A stretch of DNA of 64,000 nucleotides from Flavobacteriales bacterium (GTDB lineage: Bacteria > Bacteroidota > Bacteroidia > Flavobacteriales_F > PHOS-HE28), in assembly GCA_030584065.1 (NCBI GenBank), contig CP129489.1, forward strand, positions 1,450,640 to 1,514,639, read 5' to 3'. Under the pieces are notes generated by a model. That model was not told where the DNA came from, ran no database searches, and saw only the letters and a program-made list of their open reading frames with translations. Of the stretch, positions 16,519 through 27,127 are shown piece after piece (the stretch's first letter is position 1; every line of letters starts with the position of its first letter). The position numbers were made by a program, and so were the translations under genes.

Positions 16519-17093
16519 CGCCCCTCGAGCCAACCGACGACACGCTCATCCAACGGCGAGATGCCGCTCTCCAGGGACATCACCAATCGGCCCTGCTCAT
16601 CCACCAGGTACTTATGGAAGTTCCACTTCACGCTGGAATCCATGGCTCCGTTCAGGGCCTTGGTGGTGAGCCACCGGTACACCGGATGCTGGTCGCCGCC
16701 CTTCACCTCCACCTTGCTCATCAGCGGGAAAGTGACGCCGTAGTTCTTCTGGCAGAAGGACTCGATCTGTGCCTCGCTGCCCGGTTCCTGCCCACCGAAC
16801 TGGTTGCATGGGAAGCCGATGATCACCAGCCCCTTCGAGCCATACGCCTCGTGCAGCTCCTGCAGCTGCTTGTACTGCGGGGTGTAACCGCATTCGCTGG
16901 CCGTGTTCACCACCATCACCTTGCGCCCCTTGAAAGCGGCGAAATCCACCTCGTTGCCGTGGATGTCGATGGCCTTGAGGGCATGGAAGGAGGCGGACGG
17001 CTCTTGCGCGCTGCCGGATTGCGGGGCGGACACCGACCGGAAGCAGCCGAAAAGCGAAAGGATGGAGAGGAACAGCATCGGGCGTGGGTTCAT
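16515..17093 (-). CDS. Glutathione peroxidase-family protein, exported
   Basis: This 192-residue protein starts with a signal peptide ending in LSLFGC, a possible lipobox, so it may be an envelope lipoprotein. The thioredoxin-fold body has the peroxidatic Cys68 in NTASECGYTPQY, the GPx motif FPCNQFGGQEPG (Cys96, Gln102), and the catalytic WNF (Trp157-Asn158). Cys114 in ESFCQKNYG is a possible resolving cysteine, as in thioredoxin-dependent members. It reduces peroxides. A -7-like box (GACCTTCG) lies 15 nt before the ATG. It is the first gene of a two-gene operon with bshB1. Confidence 0.9.
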   Translation of the reverse strand: MNPRPMLFLSILSLFGCFRSVSAPQSGSAQEPSASFHALKAIDIHGNEVDFAAFKGRKVMVVNTASECGYTPQYKQLQELHEAYGSKGLVIIGFPCNQFGGQEPGSEAQIESFCQKNYGVTFPLMSKVEVKGGDQHPVYRWLTTKALNGAMDSSVKWNFHKYLVDEQGRLVMSLESGISPLDERVVGWLEGR

Positions 17094-17196
17094 TGCTTTG
17101 GAACACTGCGAAGGTCCGGAATGTTCCGGAAGCCGCAGCCTCTCGGGGGCTCGACGCGGGCGTTACCTTTTCCGCCCTGTGCCGTACAAGGTGCCA

Positions 17197-18033
17197 ATGC
17201 CCATGATCCGTCCTGCCAGCCTCATCGCTTGCGCAGCGCTGCCGCTGCTCCTTTCGGCCCAGACACAGGTGCGCATCGTCGACCCCAGCGCCCTGATCCT
17301 TCGCCCCGACCTGGGCGCCGACGCAGGGGCCCAGGCGGGCATGCGCGCAGCGGGCATCAGCCCGGAGCTGATGCAACAGGCGGCATCGCTCAGCGACCCC
17401 GACCGCTGGCCCATCGGCCTTCGCACCGATAGCGCCCGGCTCGCCAACCGGAGCGCGCTTCGGAACTACACCGCCTACCTGGTCTGCGAATACGCCACGG
17501 AGGAGGGCGCCCTCAGCATCATCTCGGTGCCAGCCGTGTACAACTACCAGATGCCCGAGGACCTGCGGGCACCGACCGACGTTTACCTGGTGCTCCGATC
17601 GGCCGGCATCGAAGCCGTGGAGGCGACCGTGATGAAGTCGGCGCCCAGCAAGGGGCCTTCGTGGCGGAACCTGCGGCCCGCGCGGATCACGCGGCCCGAC
17701 GCGGTCTATGCTACTTACGACCTGGCGGCCGACGAGGAGGCCATGGCAGCCTTGGAGAAGGCCGGACTGAGCAAGGCCGAGCTTGAGGCCGTGGTGTTCC
17801 GGAGCCATGAGCGCAATTGGCCGGAGGGCATCGATAGCTTCGATCGTCGCTACCCCCGTCTCAAGTCGTTCACCAGGTACAAGGCATTCCGGCTGGCCCG
17901 ATGGTCGGACAAAGTGCTGGTGGTGGTGCCCAGCGAGGTGAACCGCAAGGCACCGGAGGGCGTGAGGCCGTTGATCGACATCTACATGGTATTCGCCGCC
18001 GATGCCGTGCAGGTGAAGGAGCGGCGCCGCTGA
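17197..18033 (+). CDS. Secreted protein of unknown function
   Basis: This 278-residue protein has a signal peptide (MPMIRPASLIACAALPLLLSAQ) and no family that I recognise. The body has short beta-like strands (YLVCEYATEEGALSIISVP, TDVYLVLRSAGIEAVEATVM) and two similar endings, DLRAPTDVYLVLR and GVRPLIDIYMVFA, suggesting two repeated domains of about 120 residues. The ATG at 17203 is an alternative start. A TACCTTTT promoter-like box lies at 17164-17171. It is followed by the ccm operon on the same strand, but 45 bp away with its own promoter. Confidence 0.6.
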   Translation: MPMIRPASLIACAALPLLLSAQTQVRIVDPSALILRPDLGADAGAQAGMRAAGISPELMQQAASLSDPDRWPIGLRTDSARLANRSALRNYTAYLVCEYATEEGALSIISVPAVYNYQMPEDLRAPTDVYLVLRSAGIEAVEATVMKSAPSKGPSWRNLRPARITRPDAVYATYDLAADEEAMAALEKAGLSKAELEAVVFRSHERNWPEGIDSFDRRYPRLKSFTRYKAFRLARWSDKVLVVVPSEVNRKAPEGVRPLIDIYMVFAADAVQVKERRR

Positions 18034-18062
18034 GGCACAGGGGGGCTACAGCGCGGCGGGAC

Positions 18063-18070
18063 TACCTTCG
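18063..18070 (+). promoter_or_regulatory. -7 promoter box (TACCTTCG) for the ccm operon
   Basis: TACCTTCG ends 8 nt before the ATG of ccmB, so the predicted leader is only a few nucleotides. Confidence 0.5.
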
Positions 18071-18078
18071 TCCCCTCC

Positions 18079-18747
18079 ATGAGGGGCGCGGAACTTGTGC
18101 ATCTGCTGAAGCTTGAGGCCGCTCTGGACCTGCGCCAGCGCGCCGCATGGGGCGGCATGGTGCTCTATGTGGCGAGCGCCATCTACACGTGCCACCTGGC
18201 CGTGCAGGAAGGCGCCTCGGGCTCGGCATGGAGCGCGCTGTTCTGGATCATCCTGCTCTTCGCGGCCTTCAACGCACTGGCGCGCTCCTTCCAGCGCGAG
18301 GATGGCGGCCGGCAGCTCTACCTGCATACGCTCGCGCACCCGCGCAGCGTGGTGCTGGCCCGCACCGCCTACAATGCCGTGACCATGCTGGTACTGAGCC
18401 TCTTGAGCCTGCTGTTCTACACCGTATTCCTCGGCGATGAGCCGCTGCGGGCCGGCGATCCCCTTCAGTTCACCGTGGCGGTGGCGCTCGGGGGCATCGG
18501 CTTCGCCTCGGTCCTCACGCTCATCTCAGCCATCGCCGCTCGCGCGGGCAGCGGCATCGGCCTGATGGCCATCCTCGGCTTCCCGATCGTGCTGCCCATG
18601 CTGCTGGCAGTGATGCAAGCCAGCCGCCTGGCGCTCTCCGGCGCCCTTTGGGGCGAAACCGCCCCCTACTTCCTCGGCATCCTCCTGATCGACGTGGTGG
18701 CGCTGAGCCTGGCCTGGTTGCTGTTCCCGTACCTTTGGCGCGATTGA
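18079..18747 (+). CDS. ccmB: Heme exporter membrane subunit CcmB
   Basis: This 222-residue membrane protein has about six segments and CcmB features: LHLLKLEAALDLRQRAAWGG-like start (VHLLKLEAALDLRQRAA), ARSFQREDGGRQLYLHTLAHPRSVVLART, and GFPIVLPMLLAVMQASR in the C-terminal third. CcmB forms the transmembrane part of the CcmAB ABC complex needed to release heme-loaded CcmE in cytochrome c maturation; no ccmA is present in this window. It is the first gene of ccmBCDEF, one base before ccmC. Confidence 0.9.
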   Translation: MRGAELVHLLKLEAALDLRQRAAWGGMVLYVASAIYTCHLAVQEGASGSAWSALFWIILLFAAFNALARSFQREDGGRQLYLHTLAHPRSVVLARTAYNAVTMLVLSLLSLLFYTVFLGDEPLRAGDPLQFTVAVALGGIGFASVLTLISAIAARAGSGIGLMAILGFPIVLPMLLAVMQASRLALSGALWGETAPYFLGILLIDVVALSLAWLLFPYLWRD

Positions 18748-18748
18748 A

Positions 18749-19762
18749 ATGAAGCACTGGTGGTGGAAGTTCCTGGCGGTGGCCCTCGTGCTCTCCGCAT
18801 CCATCGCCGCCTTGCGCACGCCACTCGCTCCGGCCGTGGTCTACGTTGATGCCGGAGAGGTGAGCGCCGGTGCGGCAGCCCTCCGCGTGGTGGGCTATGG
18901 AACACGGTTCACGGAGAGCCCGGTGCAGGCCTACCTCGAGAACGGTGGCCAGTTCGTGCAGGCCATGCGGATCGAAGTGGCGGACGACCGTCACCTGACC
19001 GCTCATTTCGAGGTGCCCGCCGGGTTGCGCGAAGACCTGTGCGACCTGATCGTGAGCGCACCGGGCCAGGGCGACATGCGCCTCTTCGATGCGTTCTTCT
19101 ACCGCAGCAAAGGAGCCGGCGCCGCCACCGGTACCGTGGAGGCGCCCCAGCGGACGCAGCGCGAGGGCTTCGTGTTCCCCAACCGCAACCTCCTCTACGA
19201 ATCCATCCGGAACCTCAACTTCCACGTTCCCATGTGGTTCACCATGATGCTGCTCCAGACCATCGCCCTGGTCTTCAGCATCAGGGTGCTCAGCGGCGGC
19301 GATCCGCTGCACGACCGCGGGGCGCTCGCCGCCGTGCAGGTGAGCCTCCTCTTCGCCTTCCTGGGCCTCATCACCGGCTCGGTGTGGGCGCGGGCCACCT
19401 GGGGCGGCTGGTGGACCGGCGACACCAAGCTCAACGGGGCCGCGGTCACCATCCTCATCTACCTGGCCTACCTGGTGCTGCGCGGCAGCGTCACCGACCC
19501 GGCCAAGCGGGCCCGCCTGGCGGCCATCTACAACATCTTCGCCTACGTGCTCATGCTGCTGTTCATCATGGCCCTTCCGCGCATGACGGCCAGCCTGCAT
19601 CCCGGCAGCGGCGGCAACCCCGCCTTCAGCCAATACGACCTGGATGCCAGCCTGCGCCCCGTTTTCTATGCAGCGGTGCTGGGCTGGATGGGCATCGGCA
19701 CCTGGCTGCTCCATCTGCAATACCGCCTGGCACGGCTCGAAATCGCCAAGAATCATGCATGA
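18749..19762 (+). CDS. ccmC: CcmC-like heme handling protein with an extra-cytoplasmic insert
   Basis: This 337-residue protein is a CcmC homologue (about 245 residues is usual). Histidines at 159 (LNFHVPMWF) and 284 (ASLHPG) flank a tryptophan-rich WGGWW motif (218-222), matching the heme-binding region of the WWD family. Between the first membrane segment and the rest it has about 120 extra residues (30-145) with beta-strand character (VVYVDAGEVSAGAAALRVVGY, FEVPAGLREDLCDLIVSA) that resemble an IPT/TIG-type domain. It hands heme to CcmE. It overlaps the next gene by 8 nt. Confidence 0.82.
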   Translation: MKHWWWKFLAVALVLSASIAALRTPLAPAVVYVDAGEVSAGAAALRVVGYGTRFTESPVQAYLENGGQFVQAMRIEVADDRHLTAHFEVPAGLREDLCDLIVSAPGQGDMRLFDAFFYRSKGAGAATGTVEAPQRTQREGFVFPNRNLLYESIRNLNFHVPMWFTMMLLQTIALVFSIRVLSGGDPLHDRGALAAVQVSLLFAFLGLITGSVWARATWGGWWTGDTKLNGAAVTILIYLAYLVLRGSVTDPAKRARLAAIYNIFAYVLMLLFIMALPRMTASLHPGSGGNPAFSQYDLDASLRPVFYAAVLGWMGIGTWLLHLQYRLARLEIAKNHA

Positions 19763-19979
19763 CCTCCGTCGGATCGCCGTGATGGCCGCCGTGGCGGCAG
19801 CCCCGCTGGCCTGTGCCGCCCAAGGCGAGCCGGATTGGCTGGTGGACACTTTGTACGGCGGCGGCAAGATCAACACCGTCCTTGCGGTGGTGGCACTGAT
19901 CCTCACCGGCATCGCCTGGTGGCTCACGCGCCTCGACCGCCGCATCTCGCGGATGGAGAAACAGCAACGCACGCCATGA
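19755..19979 (+). CDS. ccmD: Small CcmD-like membrane protein
   Basis: This 74-residue protein has an N-terminal signal-like segment (MHDLRRIAVMAAVAAAPLACAA), a short linker and one membrane helix (INTVLAVVALILTGIAWWLTRLDRR) followed by a basic cytoplasmic end. Size, location between ccmC and ccmE, and the hydrophobic-plus-arginine layout match CcmD, which stabilises the CcmC-CcmE complex. It starts inside the end of ccmC (8-nt overlap) and its TGA overlaps the ccmE ATG (ATGA). Confidence 0.7.
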   Translation: MHDLRRIAVMAAVAAAPLACAAQGEPDWLVDTLYGGGKINTVLAVVALILTGIAWWLTRLDRRISRMEKQQRTP

Positions 19980-20374
19980 AACGCTCGCACATCATCGCCC
20001 TGGTGCTCATCGCGGTGGCCATGGCCGCCTTCATCGCCACGCTCACGGACAGCAGCACCTTCGTGGACATCGCCGAGGCCAAGGCGCGGCCGGGCAAGGA
20101 ATTCAAGGTGAAGGGCTATCTCGACAAGACGGCACCGGTGGAGTACGAGCCGCTGGTGAATGCCAACCTCACCACCTTCACGCTGGTGGACGACCAGGGC
20201 GAGAAATGCCGGGTGCGACTGGCGAAAGCAAAGCCCTACGACTTCGAGCGCTCGGAGAGCATCGTGCTCACCGGCAAGGTCAATGGCAGCGGCGAGTTCG
20301 AGGCGCATGACATGCTGATGAAGTGCCCGAGCAAGTACAATGAGATGCAGCAGATGAGCGAGGCCGGAAGCTGA
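19976..20374 (+). CDS. ccmE: Cytochrome c maturation heme chaperone CcmE, CxxxY type
   Basis: This 132-residue protein has an N-terminal membrane anchor (MKRSHIIALVLIAVAMAAF) and an OB-fold heme chaperone domain (FKVKGYLDKT, FTLVDDQGEKCRV, VLTGKV). In the E. coli family the heme-attaching residue is the His of HxxxY; here the corresponding position in MLMKCPSKY is Cys117, giving Cys117-xxx-Tyr121. That is the CxxxY type known from Desulfovibrio and some archaea. It would carry heme from CcmC to CcmF in the periplasm. It overlaps ccmD by 4 nt and is 19 bp from ccmF. Confidence 0.88.
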   Translation: MKRSHIIALVLIAVAMAAFIATLTDSSTFVDIAEAKARPGKEFKVKGYLDKTAPVEYEPLVNANLTTFTLVDDQGEKCRVRLAKAKPYDFERSESIVLTGKVNGSGEFEAHDMLMKCPSKYNEMQQMSEAGS

Positions 20375-20393
20375 GGGAACACCGCACCACGAA

Positions 20394-23198
<2,805 letters not shown>

Positions 23199-23208
23199 AC
23201 TCCCCCGC

Positions 23209-23997
23209 ATGACCTCCATACTGCTCATCGGAACCGGGCGCATGGCCTACCACTTGGGACATGCCTTGGTGAAGGCCAACCTGCCGCTGATCGGCGTGGC
23301 CGGGCGCGACCCGGAGAAGCTCGGCGACCTGGCCCGCTACCTGGAGCGCCCTGCGCATCGACTGGACCGTGCGCTGCCCAAGGCCGATCTCACCATCATC
23401 GCCACGAGCGACGACAGCATCGGACAGGTGGCCGCCGGGCTGAGCGACTCGGGCGGGGTGGTGGCGCATACCGCCGGAGCTGTGGGGCTCGAGGTGCTGG
23501 CGCCCCATGCGCACCGGGCCGCGCTCTGGCCCGTGCAGACCCTCAGCCACGGCGCACCGGTGGACCTGAGCGATGTCCCCATGGTAGTGGACGCATCCAC
23601 AGCGGAAGCCCGCGAGGCCATCCTGCGCGTGGCGCGGGCCATCAGCGGCAGCGTGCTGCAGCTCGAGCACGGCCAGCGCGAACTGCTCCACTTGACCGCG
23701 GTGCTGGCCAGCAACCTGCCAGTCTTCCTGGTGCAGGAAGCCCAGCGCCTGCTCAGGAAGCAGAAGCTGCCGCCGAACCTGCTGATGCCCCTCTGGCGCC
23801 TCACCGCGAGCAAGGTGAGCACCATAGGCCCCGAGCAAGCGCTCACCGGCCCCGCACGCCGCGGTGATACCTCTTCCATCCGCCACCACCTCGACCTATT
23901 GGCCGACGAGCCCGATCTTCGGCGCGCCTATGCCCTGCTCAGCACGATGATGCTGAAGGCCCATGGGCATCCAGCCGATGGAATCGCCGACCTATAA
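23209..23997 (+). CDS. Rossmann-fold DUF2520 protein
   Basis: This 262-residue protein has an NAD(P)-type Rossmann domain (LLIGTGRMAYHLGHAL, residues 4-20), and a C-terminal all-helical DUF2520 domain beginning near LTAVLASNLPVFLVQEA. The layout is like F420/NADP-dependent oxidoreductases and 6-phosphogluconate-type dehydrogenases, but its substrate is unknown. It is 10 bp after ccmF and overlaps the next gene by 35 nt, so it is probably part of the same transcript. The DUF2520-KdsC-UbiA-Maf order is a frequent Bacteroidota arrangement (recalled knowledge). Confidence 0.8.
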   Translation: MTSILLIGTGRMAYHLGHALVKANLPLIGVAGRDPEKLGDLARYLERPAHRLDRALPKADLTIIATSDDSIGQVAAGLSDSGGVVAHTAGAVGLEVLAPHAHRAALWPVQTLSHGAPVDLSDVPMVVDASTAEAREAILRVARAISGSVLQLEHGQRELLHLTAVLASNLPVFLVQEAQRLLRKQKLPPNLLMPLWRLTASKVSTIGPEQALTGPARRGDTSSIRHHLDLLADEPDLRRAYALLSTMMLKAHGHPADGIADL

Positions 23998-24502
23998 GGA
24001 ACTGCTCGCGGGCATCAACGCCTTCCTCTTCGATGTGGACGGCGTCTTCACGGACAATCGCGTACTGCTATTGCCCGGTACCGATCCGGTGCGGACGTTC
24101 CACACCCGGGATGCCTTCGCGGTCCAGCACGCCGTGAAGGAAGGCTTGCGCATCATCATCGTGAGCGGCGGCCGGTCGACGGGCGTGGCCGACAGCTTCG
24201 CACGGCTCGGCGTGCGCGAGGTGAACCTCGGGGTCAGCGATAAGCTGGCATTCGCAGAGGGCCTGATCGCCGAAGGGCTGGACCCGCGAAAGGCCGCTTA
24301 CATGGGGGACGACCTTCCCGACCTGCGCGTGATGGGCCGCGTGGCGCTGCCCTGCTGCCCGGCGGATGCGGTGCCGGAGATCAAGGCGGTGAGCCGCTTC
24401 ATCAGCAGCAAGGACGGTGGGCGGGGCTGCGTCCGCGACCTGCTTGAACAGGCCTTGAAGGCACGCGGCCAGTGGCTCACCGACGGCGCCTACACCTGGT
24501 GA
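23963..24502 (+). CDS. KdsC-like HAD phosphatase
   Basis: This 179-residue HAD-family hydrolase has the nucleophile motif FDVDGVFTD (Asp24, Asp26), the second motif IVSGG, Lys94 in VSDKL, and the metal motif MGDDLPDL (Asp116, Asp117). This is the layout of 3-deoxy-D-manno-octulosonate 8-phosphate phosphatase (KdsC), a tetrameric cap-less type. In Bacteroidota such genes are annotated KdsC-like but their substrate is not always KDO-8-P. An internal ATG at 23978 would shorten the overlap with the upstream gene from 35 to 20 nt. Confidence 0.82.
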   Translation: MGIQPMESPTYKELLAGINAFLFDVDGVFTDNRVLLLPGTDPVRTFHTRDAFAVQHAVKEGLRIIIVSGGRSTGVADSFARLGVREVNLGVSDKLAFAEGLIAEGLDPRKAAYMGDDLPDLRVMGRVALPCCPADAVPEIKAVSRFISSKDGGRGCVRDLLEQALKARGQWLTDGAYTW

Positions 24503-24503
24503 G

Positions 24504-25532
24504 ATGATCGACCTCCTGCGCCTCGCCCGTCCGCTGAACCTGCTGATCATCGCACTGACCATGGCCCTGATCCGCTATGGGCTGGTGCTCGGTTACCTGG
24601 AGCGCGGCCTGCACCAGTTCCTGCGGGAGAGCGGCACGGGCCTCGAGCGCGCCGATCTCCAGCTCGCCCCGGGCTTCGGCCCCCAGCTCCCGCTGCCGTT
24701 CTTCCTGCTGCTGGTGGCCAGCGTGGTGCTCATCGCGGCGGCCGGCAACATCATCAACGACTATTTCGACACGCGCATCGACCGCATCAACAAGCCCGGG
24801 CAGGTGATCGTGGGGCGCTCGGTGAAGCGCAGGGTGGCCATGGCCGCACATCTTGCGCTGAGCGGCGCCGGACTGCTCTGCGGCGCGATCGTGGCCTGGC
24901 GCACGGGACAATGGCCGTTGCTCATCATCCCGGCATTTGCCATAGGGGCCCTCTGGTGGTACAGCACATCCTTCAAGCGCCAGCTCATCATCGGCAATGG
25001 CACTGTGGCCACGCTCACCGCCTTGGTGCCGCTCACGGCCGGCCTTTACGAGATCCCAGCATTGCAGCGGTCGTTCGCCGCCCACAGTGTCATCGCGCTC
25101 CCGGACGGTAGCCGCTTCCGGATGGAAGGCGGCTTCCTCGAGCTGTGGCACTGGGTGCTGGGATTCGCAGCCTTCGCGTTCATCGCTTCGCTGGTGCGCG
25201 AGTTGCAGAAGGACATGGCCGATGTCAAGGGCGATGAGGCCGAGGGCTGCCGCACCATCCCCATCGCATGGGGGATGCGCTGGGCGAAGGCCATCGCGCT
25301 CGTGCATATCGGCATCCTCATCGTGGCGCTCCTCCTCATCCGCATGTGGTTCCTCCGCGATCCGCTCTCCTACTGGTACATCGGCATCGGCATCATCGGG
25401 CCGTTGCTGCTCTCGGCCGGCTTCACCTACAATGCCGCAACGCGTGCCGAGCACCTCCGCGCCGGCAACCTGATGAAGGCGGCCATGGTCACGGGCGCCG
25501 GATTCGCCGCCCTTGTGCGTTTCCTTCCTTGA
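24504..25532 (+). CDS. UbiA-family prenyltransferase
   Basis: This 342-residue membrane protein has the first prenyl-diphosphate motif NIINDYFDTRID (Asn82, Asn85, Asp86, Asp89, Asp93) and a second Asp-rich motif in LQKDMADVKGDEAEG. It belongs to the intramembrane prenyltransferases that include geranylgeranylglycerol-phosphate and menaquinone/tocopherol-type enzymes. Which prenyl acceptor it uses cannot be told. It starts 1 nt after the KdsC-like gene. Confidence 0.85.
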   Translation: MIDLLRLARPLNLLIIALTMALIRYGLVLGYLERGLHQFLRESGTGLERADLQLAPGFGPQLPLPFFLLLVASVVLIAAAGNIINDYFDTRIDRINKPGQVIVGRSVKRRVAMAAHLALSGAGLLCGAIVAWRTGQWPLLIIPAFAIGALWWYSTSFKRQLIIGNGTVATLTALVPLTAGLYEIPALQRSFAAHSVIALPDGSRFRMEGGFLELWHWVLGFAAFAFIASLVRELQKDMADVKGDEAEGCRTIPIAWGMRWAKAIALVHIGILIVALLLIRMWFLRDPLSYWYIGIGIIGPLLLSAGFTYNAATRAEHLRAGNLMKAAMVTGAGFAALVRFLP

Positions 25533-25552
25533 CGCCCCAGGCCGCCCCGGTC

Positions 25553-26158
25553 ATGACCGCTCCTCCCCTCTTCCCCTGGCGCCTCATCCTGGCCTCCGCC
25601 TCGCCCCGGCGCCGGCAGCTGCTGCAAGGGCTCGACCTGGCCGTGGAGATCACCAGCGTGGATGTGGACGAGACGCCGCCGCCCGGCATGCCCGAAGACC
25701 AGGTGGCCGAGCACCTTGCCCGCAAGAAGGCCCATGCCTGGAAGGGCGACCTGGCACCCGATCAAGTGCTCATCACCGCCGACACGACGGTGCTGCTCGA
25801 CGATGCGGGTGGCCCGCACCTGCTGAACAAACCAGCCGACGAAGCCGATGCCCGGCGCATGCTGGCCATGCTCGCAGGGCGGACCCACCGGGTGATCACC
25901 GGCGTTTGCCTGCGCACGGCTTCGGGAGCGCAGAGCCTTGCCGACATCGCCATGGTTCGGTTCAGGGATCTGCGACCGGAGGAGATCGCATACTACGTGG
26001 AGCGGCATCATCCGCTGGACAAGGCCGGAGCATACGGTGTGCAGGACTGGATCGGATACACGGCCGTGGACCGGATCGAGGGCAGCTTCTACACGGTCAT
26101 GGGCCTCCCCATGCACCGTGTGTACCAAGCGCTGCAAGCCCTGCCCCCACCGCACTGA
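25553..26158 (+). CDS. maf: Maf-like nucleotide pyrophosphatase
   Basis: This 201-residue protein has the Maf signature LASASPRRRQLL, the TADTTVLLD active-site strand, LNKPADEADARRML, and AGAYGVQDW with GSFYTVMGLP. Members hydrolyse dTTP/UTP or modified nucleotides and are thought to act as house-cleaning or division-linked enzymes in the cytoplasm. The start at 25553 follows the ubiA stop by 20 nt; a longer upstream frame overlaps that gene and was rejected. It is the last gene of the long ccm-maf run. Confidence 0.9.
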   Translation: MTAPPLFPWRLILASASPRRRQLLQGLDLAVEITSVDVDETPPPGMPEDQVAEHLARKKAHAWKGDLAPDQVLITADTTVLLDDAGGPHLLNKPADEADARRMLAMLAGRTHRVITGVCLRTASGAQSLADIAMVRFRDLRPEEIAYYVERHHPLDKAGAYGVQDWIGYTAVDRIEGSFYTVMGLPMHRVYQALQALPPPH

Positions 26159-26190
26159 CGGGCATCAGCAAGCCAAGGGAGCGCGGTGGC

Positions 26191-26198
26191 TACCTTGT
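26191..26198 (+). promoter_or_regulatory. -7-like promoter box (TACCTTGT)
   Basis: TACCTTGT lies 20 nt upstream of the ATG at 26219, separating this gene from the ccm-maf operon. Confidence 0.35.
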
Positions 26199-26218
26199 GG
26201 CGGCAATACCGATTCAAA

Positions 26219-27121
26219 ATGCGCACGATCCACACCGCCACCCTGATTGCCTCGCTCGCCGCATGCTCCATTGCCTTTGGCCAGTCCGGGAAATCCAAAG
26301 AGGGCTATGCGCTTTCGTGGGAGAGGCCGATCACCGTGGTTCCCGATAGCCTGGCCAACGGCAAGCACCGGCTGCCGGCATGGAGCATCGCCGTCTTCGA
26401 AGCGGGCGAGAGCACCGTGCTCGACCTCTGGCGGACCGAAATGAAGGCCATCAGCCAAGGCGTTAGCGGCAACAAGCCGGCCAAGGCGACCAGCGCCCGG
26501 ATTCCCGGGCTCGGAGAGATCGGCGTGCTGACCATGGCCGTGGCGGATGCCGACAAGAAGGCCGATATGACCCGCCTCACGGTGGCTTTCGCCGCGAATG
26601 ATTCGCTGCCGCTAGCCACCGCTGACGGCCAGGAAGCCTATATGCGCTCGCTGGCGGTGAAATTCAATAAGGCAGTCGTGCAGGAGCAGGTCGCCACCTA
26701 CGAGAAGATGCTGGGCAAGGCTTCCGGAAAACTGAGCGATACGCAGAAGGACGTTGCGAAGGAGCGCTCGGCAATCACCAAGGCGCAGAACCGGCTGGAG
26801 TCCATCAAATCCAAGCGCAGCCGCATCGAGAAGGACAATGCCGGCATCACGGGCGATATCGCGGGGCTCGAGAAGAAGTTCGCACTGAGCAATGATCCGA
26901 AGCACCTGAAGAAGCTCACCAAGGCGCGCACGAAGCTGGCCAAGGGCGAATCCGCCGTCGCCAAGCTGATGGAGCAGGAGGCCTCTGTGCAGGGCGACTT
27001 GGCCAAGCACCAGGGCCGGCTCGAGAACCAGGCCGGCAAGCAGGAGGAGCGCGGCGAAACGAAGGAGGAGCTCCAGCGCCTGCTGGACGCGCTCAAGCGC
27101 AAGCAGGACGCCATTCGCTGA
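26219..27121 (+). CDS. Exported coiled-coil protein of unknown function
   Basis: This 300-residue protein has a signal peptide (MRTIHTATLIASLAACSIAFG) and no family that I recognise. The N-terminal half is a globular region of mixed composition. From about residue 155 it becomes a long heptad-like coiled coil, rich in Lys, Glu, Ala and Gln (KLSDTQKDVAKERSAITKAQ and LAKHQGRLENQAGKQEERGE), suggesting a rod that oligomerises in the envelope. The start at 26219 follows the TACCTTGT box. Confidence 0.65.
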   Translation: MRTIHTATLIASLAACSIAFGQSGKSKEGYALSWERPITVVPDSLANGKHRLPAWSIAVFEAGESTVLDLWRTEMKAISQGVSGNKPAKATSARIPGLGEIGVLTMAVADADKKADMTRLTVAFAANDSLPLATADGQEAYMRSLAVKFNKAVVQEQVATYEKMLGKASGKLSDTQKDVAKERSAITKAQNRLESIKSKRSRIEKDNAGITGDIAGLEKKFALSNDPKHLKKLTKARTKLAKGESAVAKLMEQEASVQGDLAKHQGRLENQAGKQEERGETKEELQRLLDALKRKQDAIR

Positions 27122-27127
27122 GGCTCC

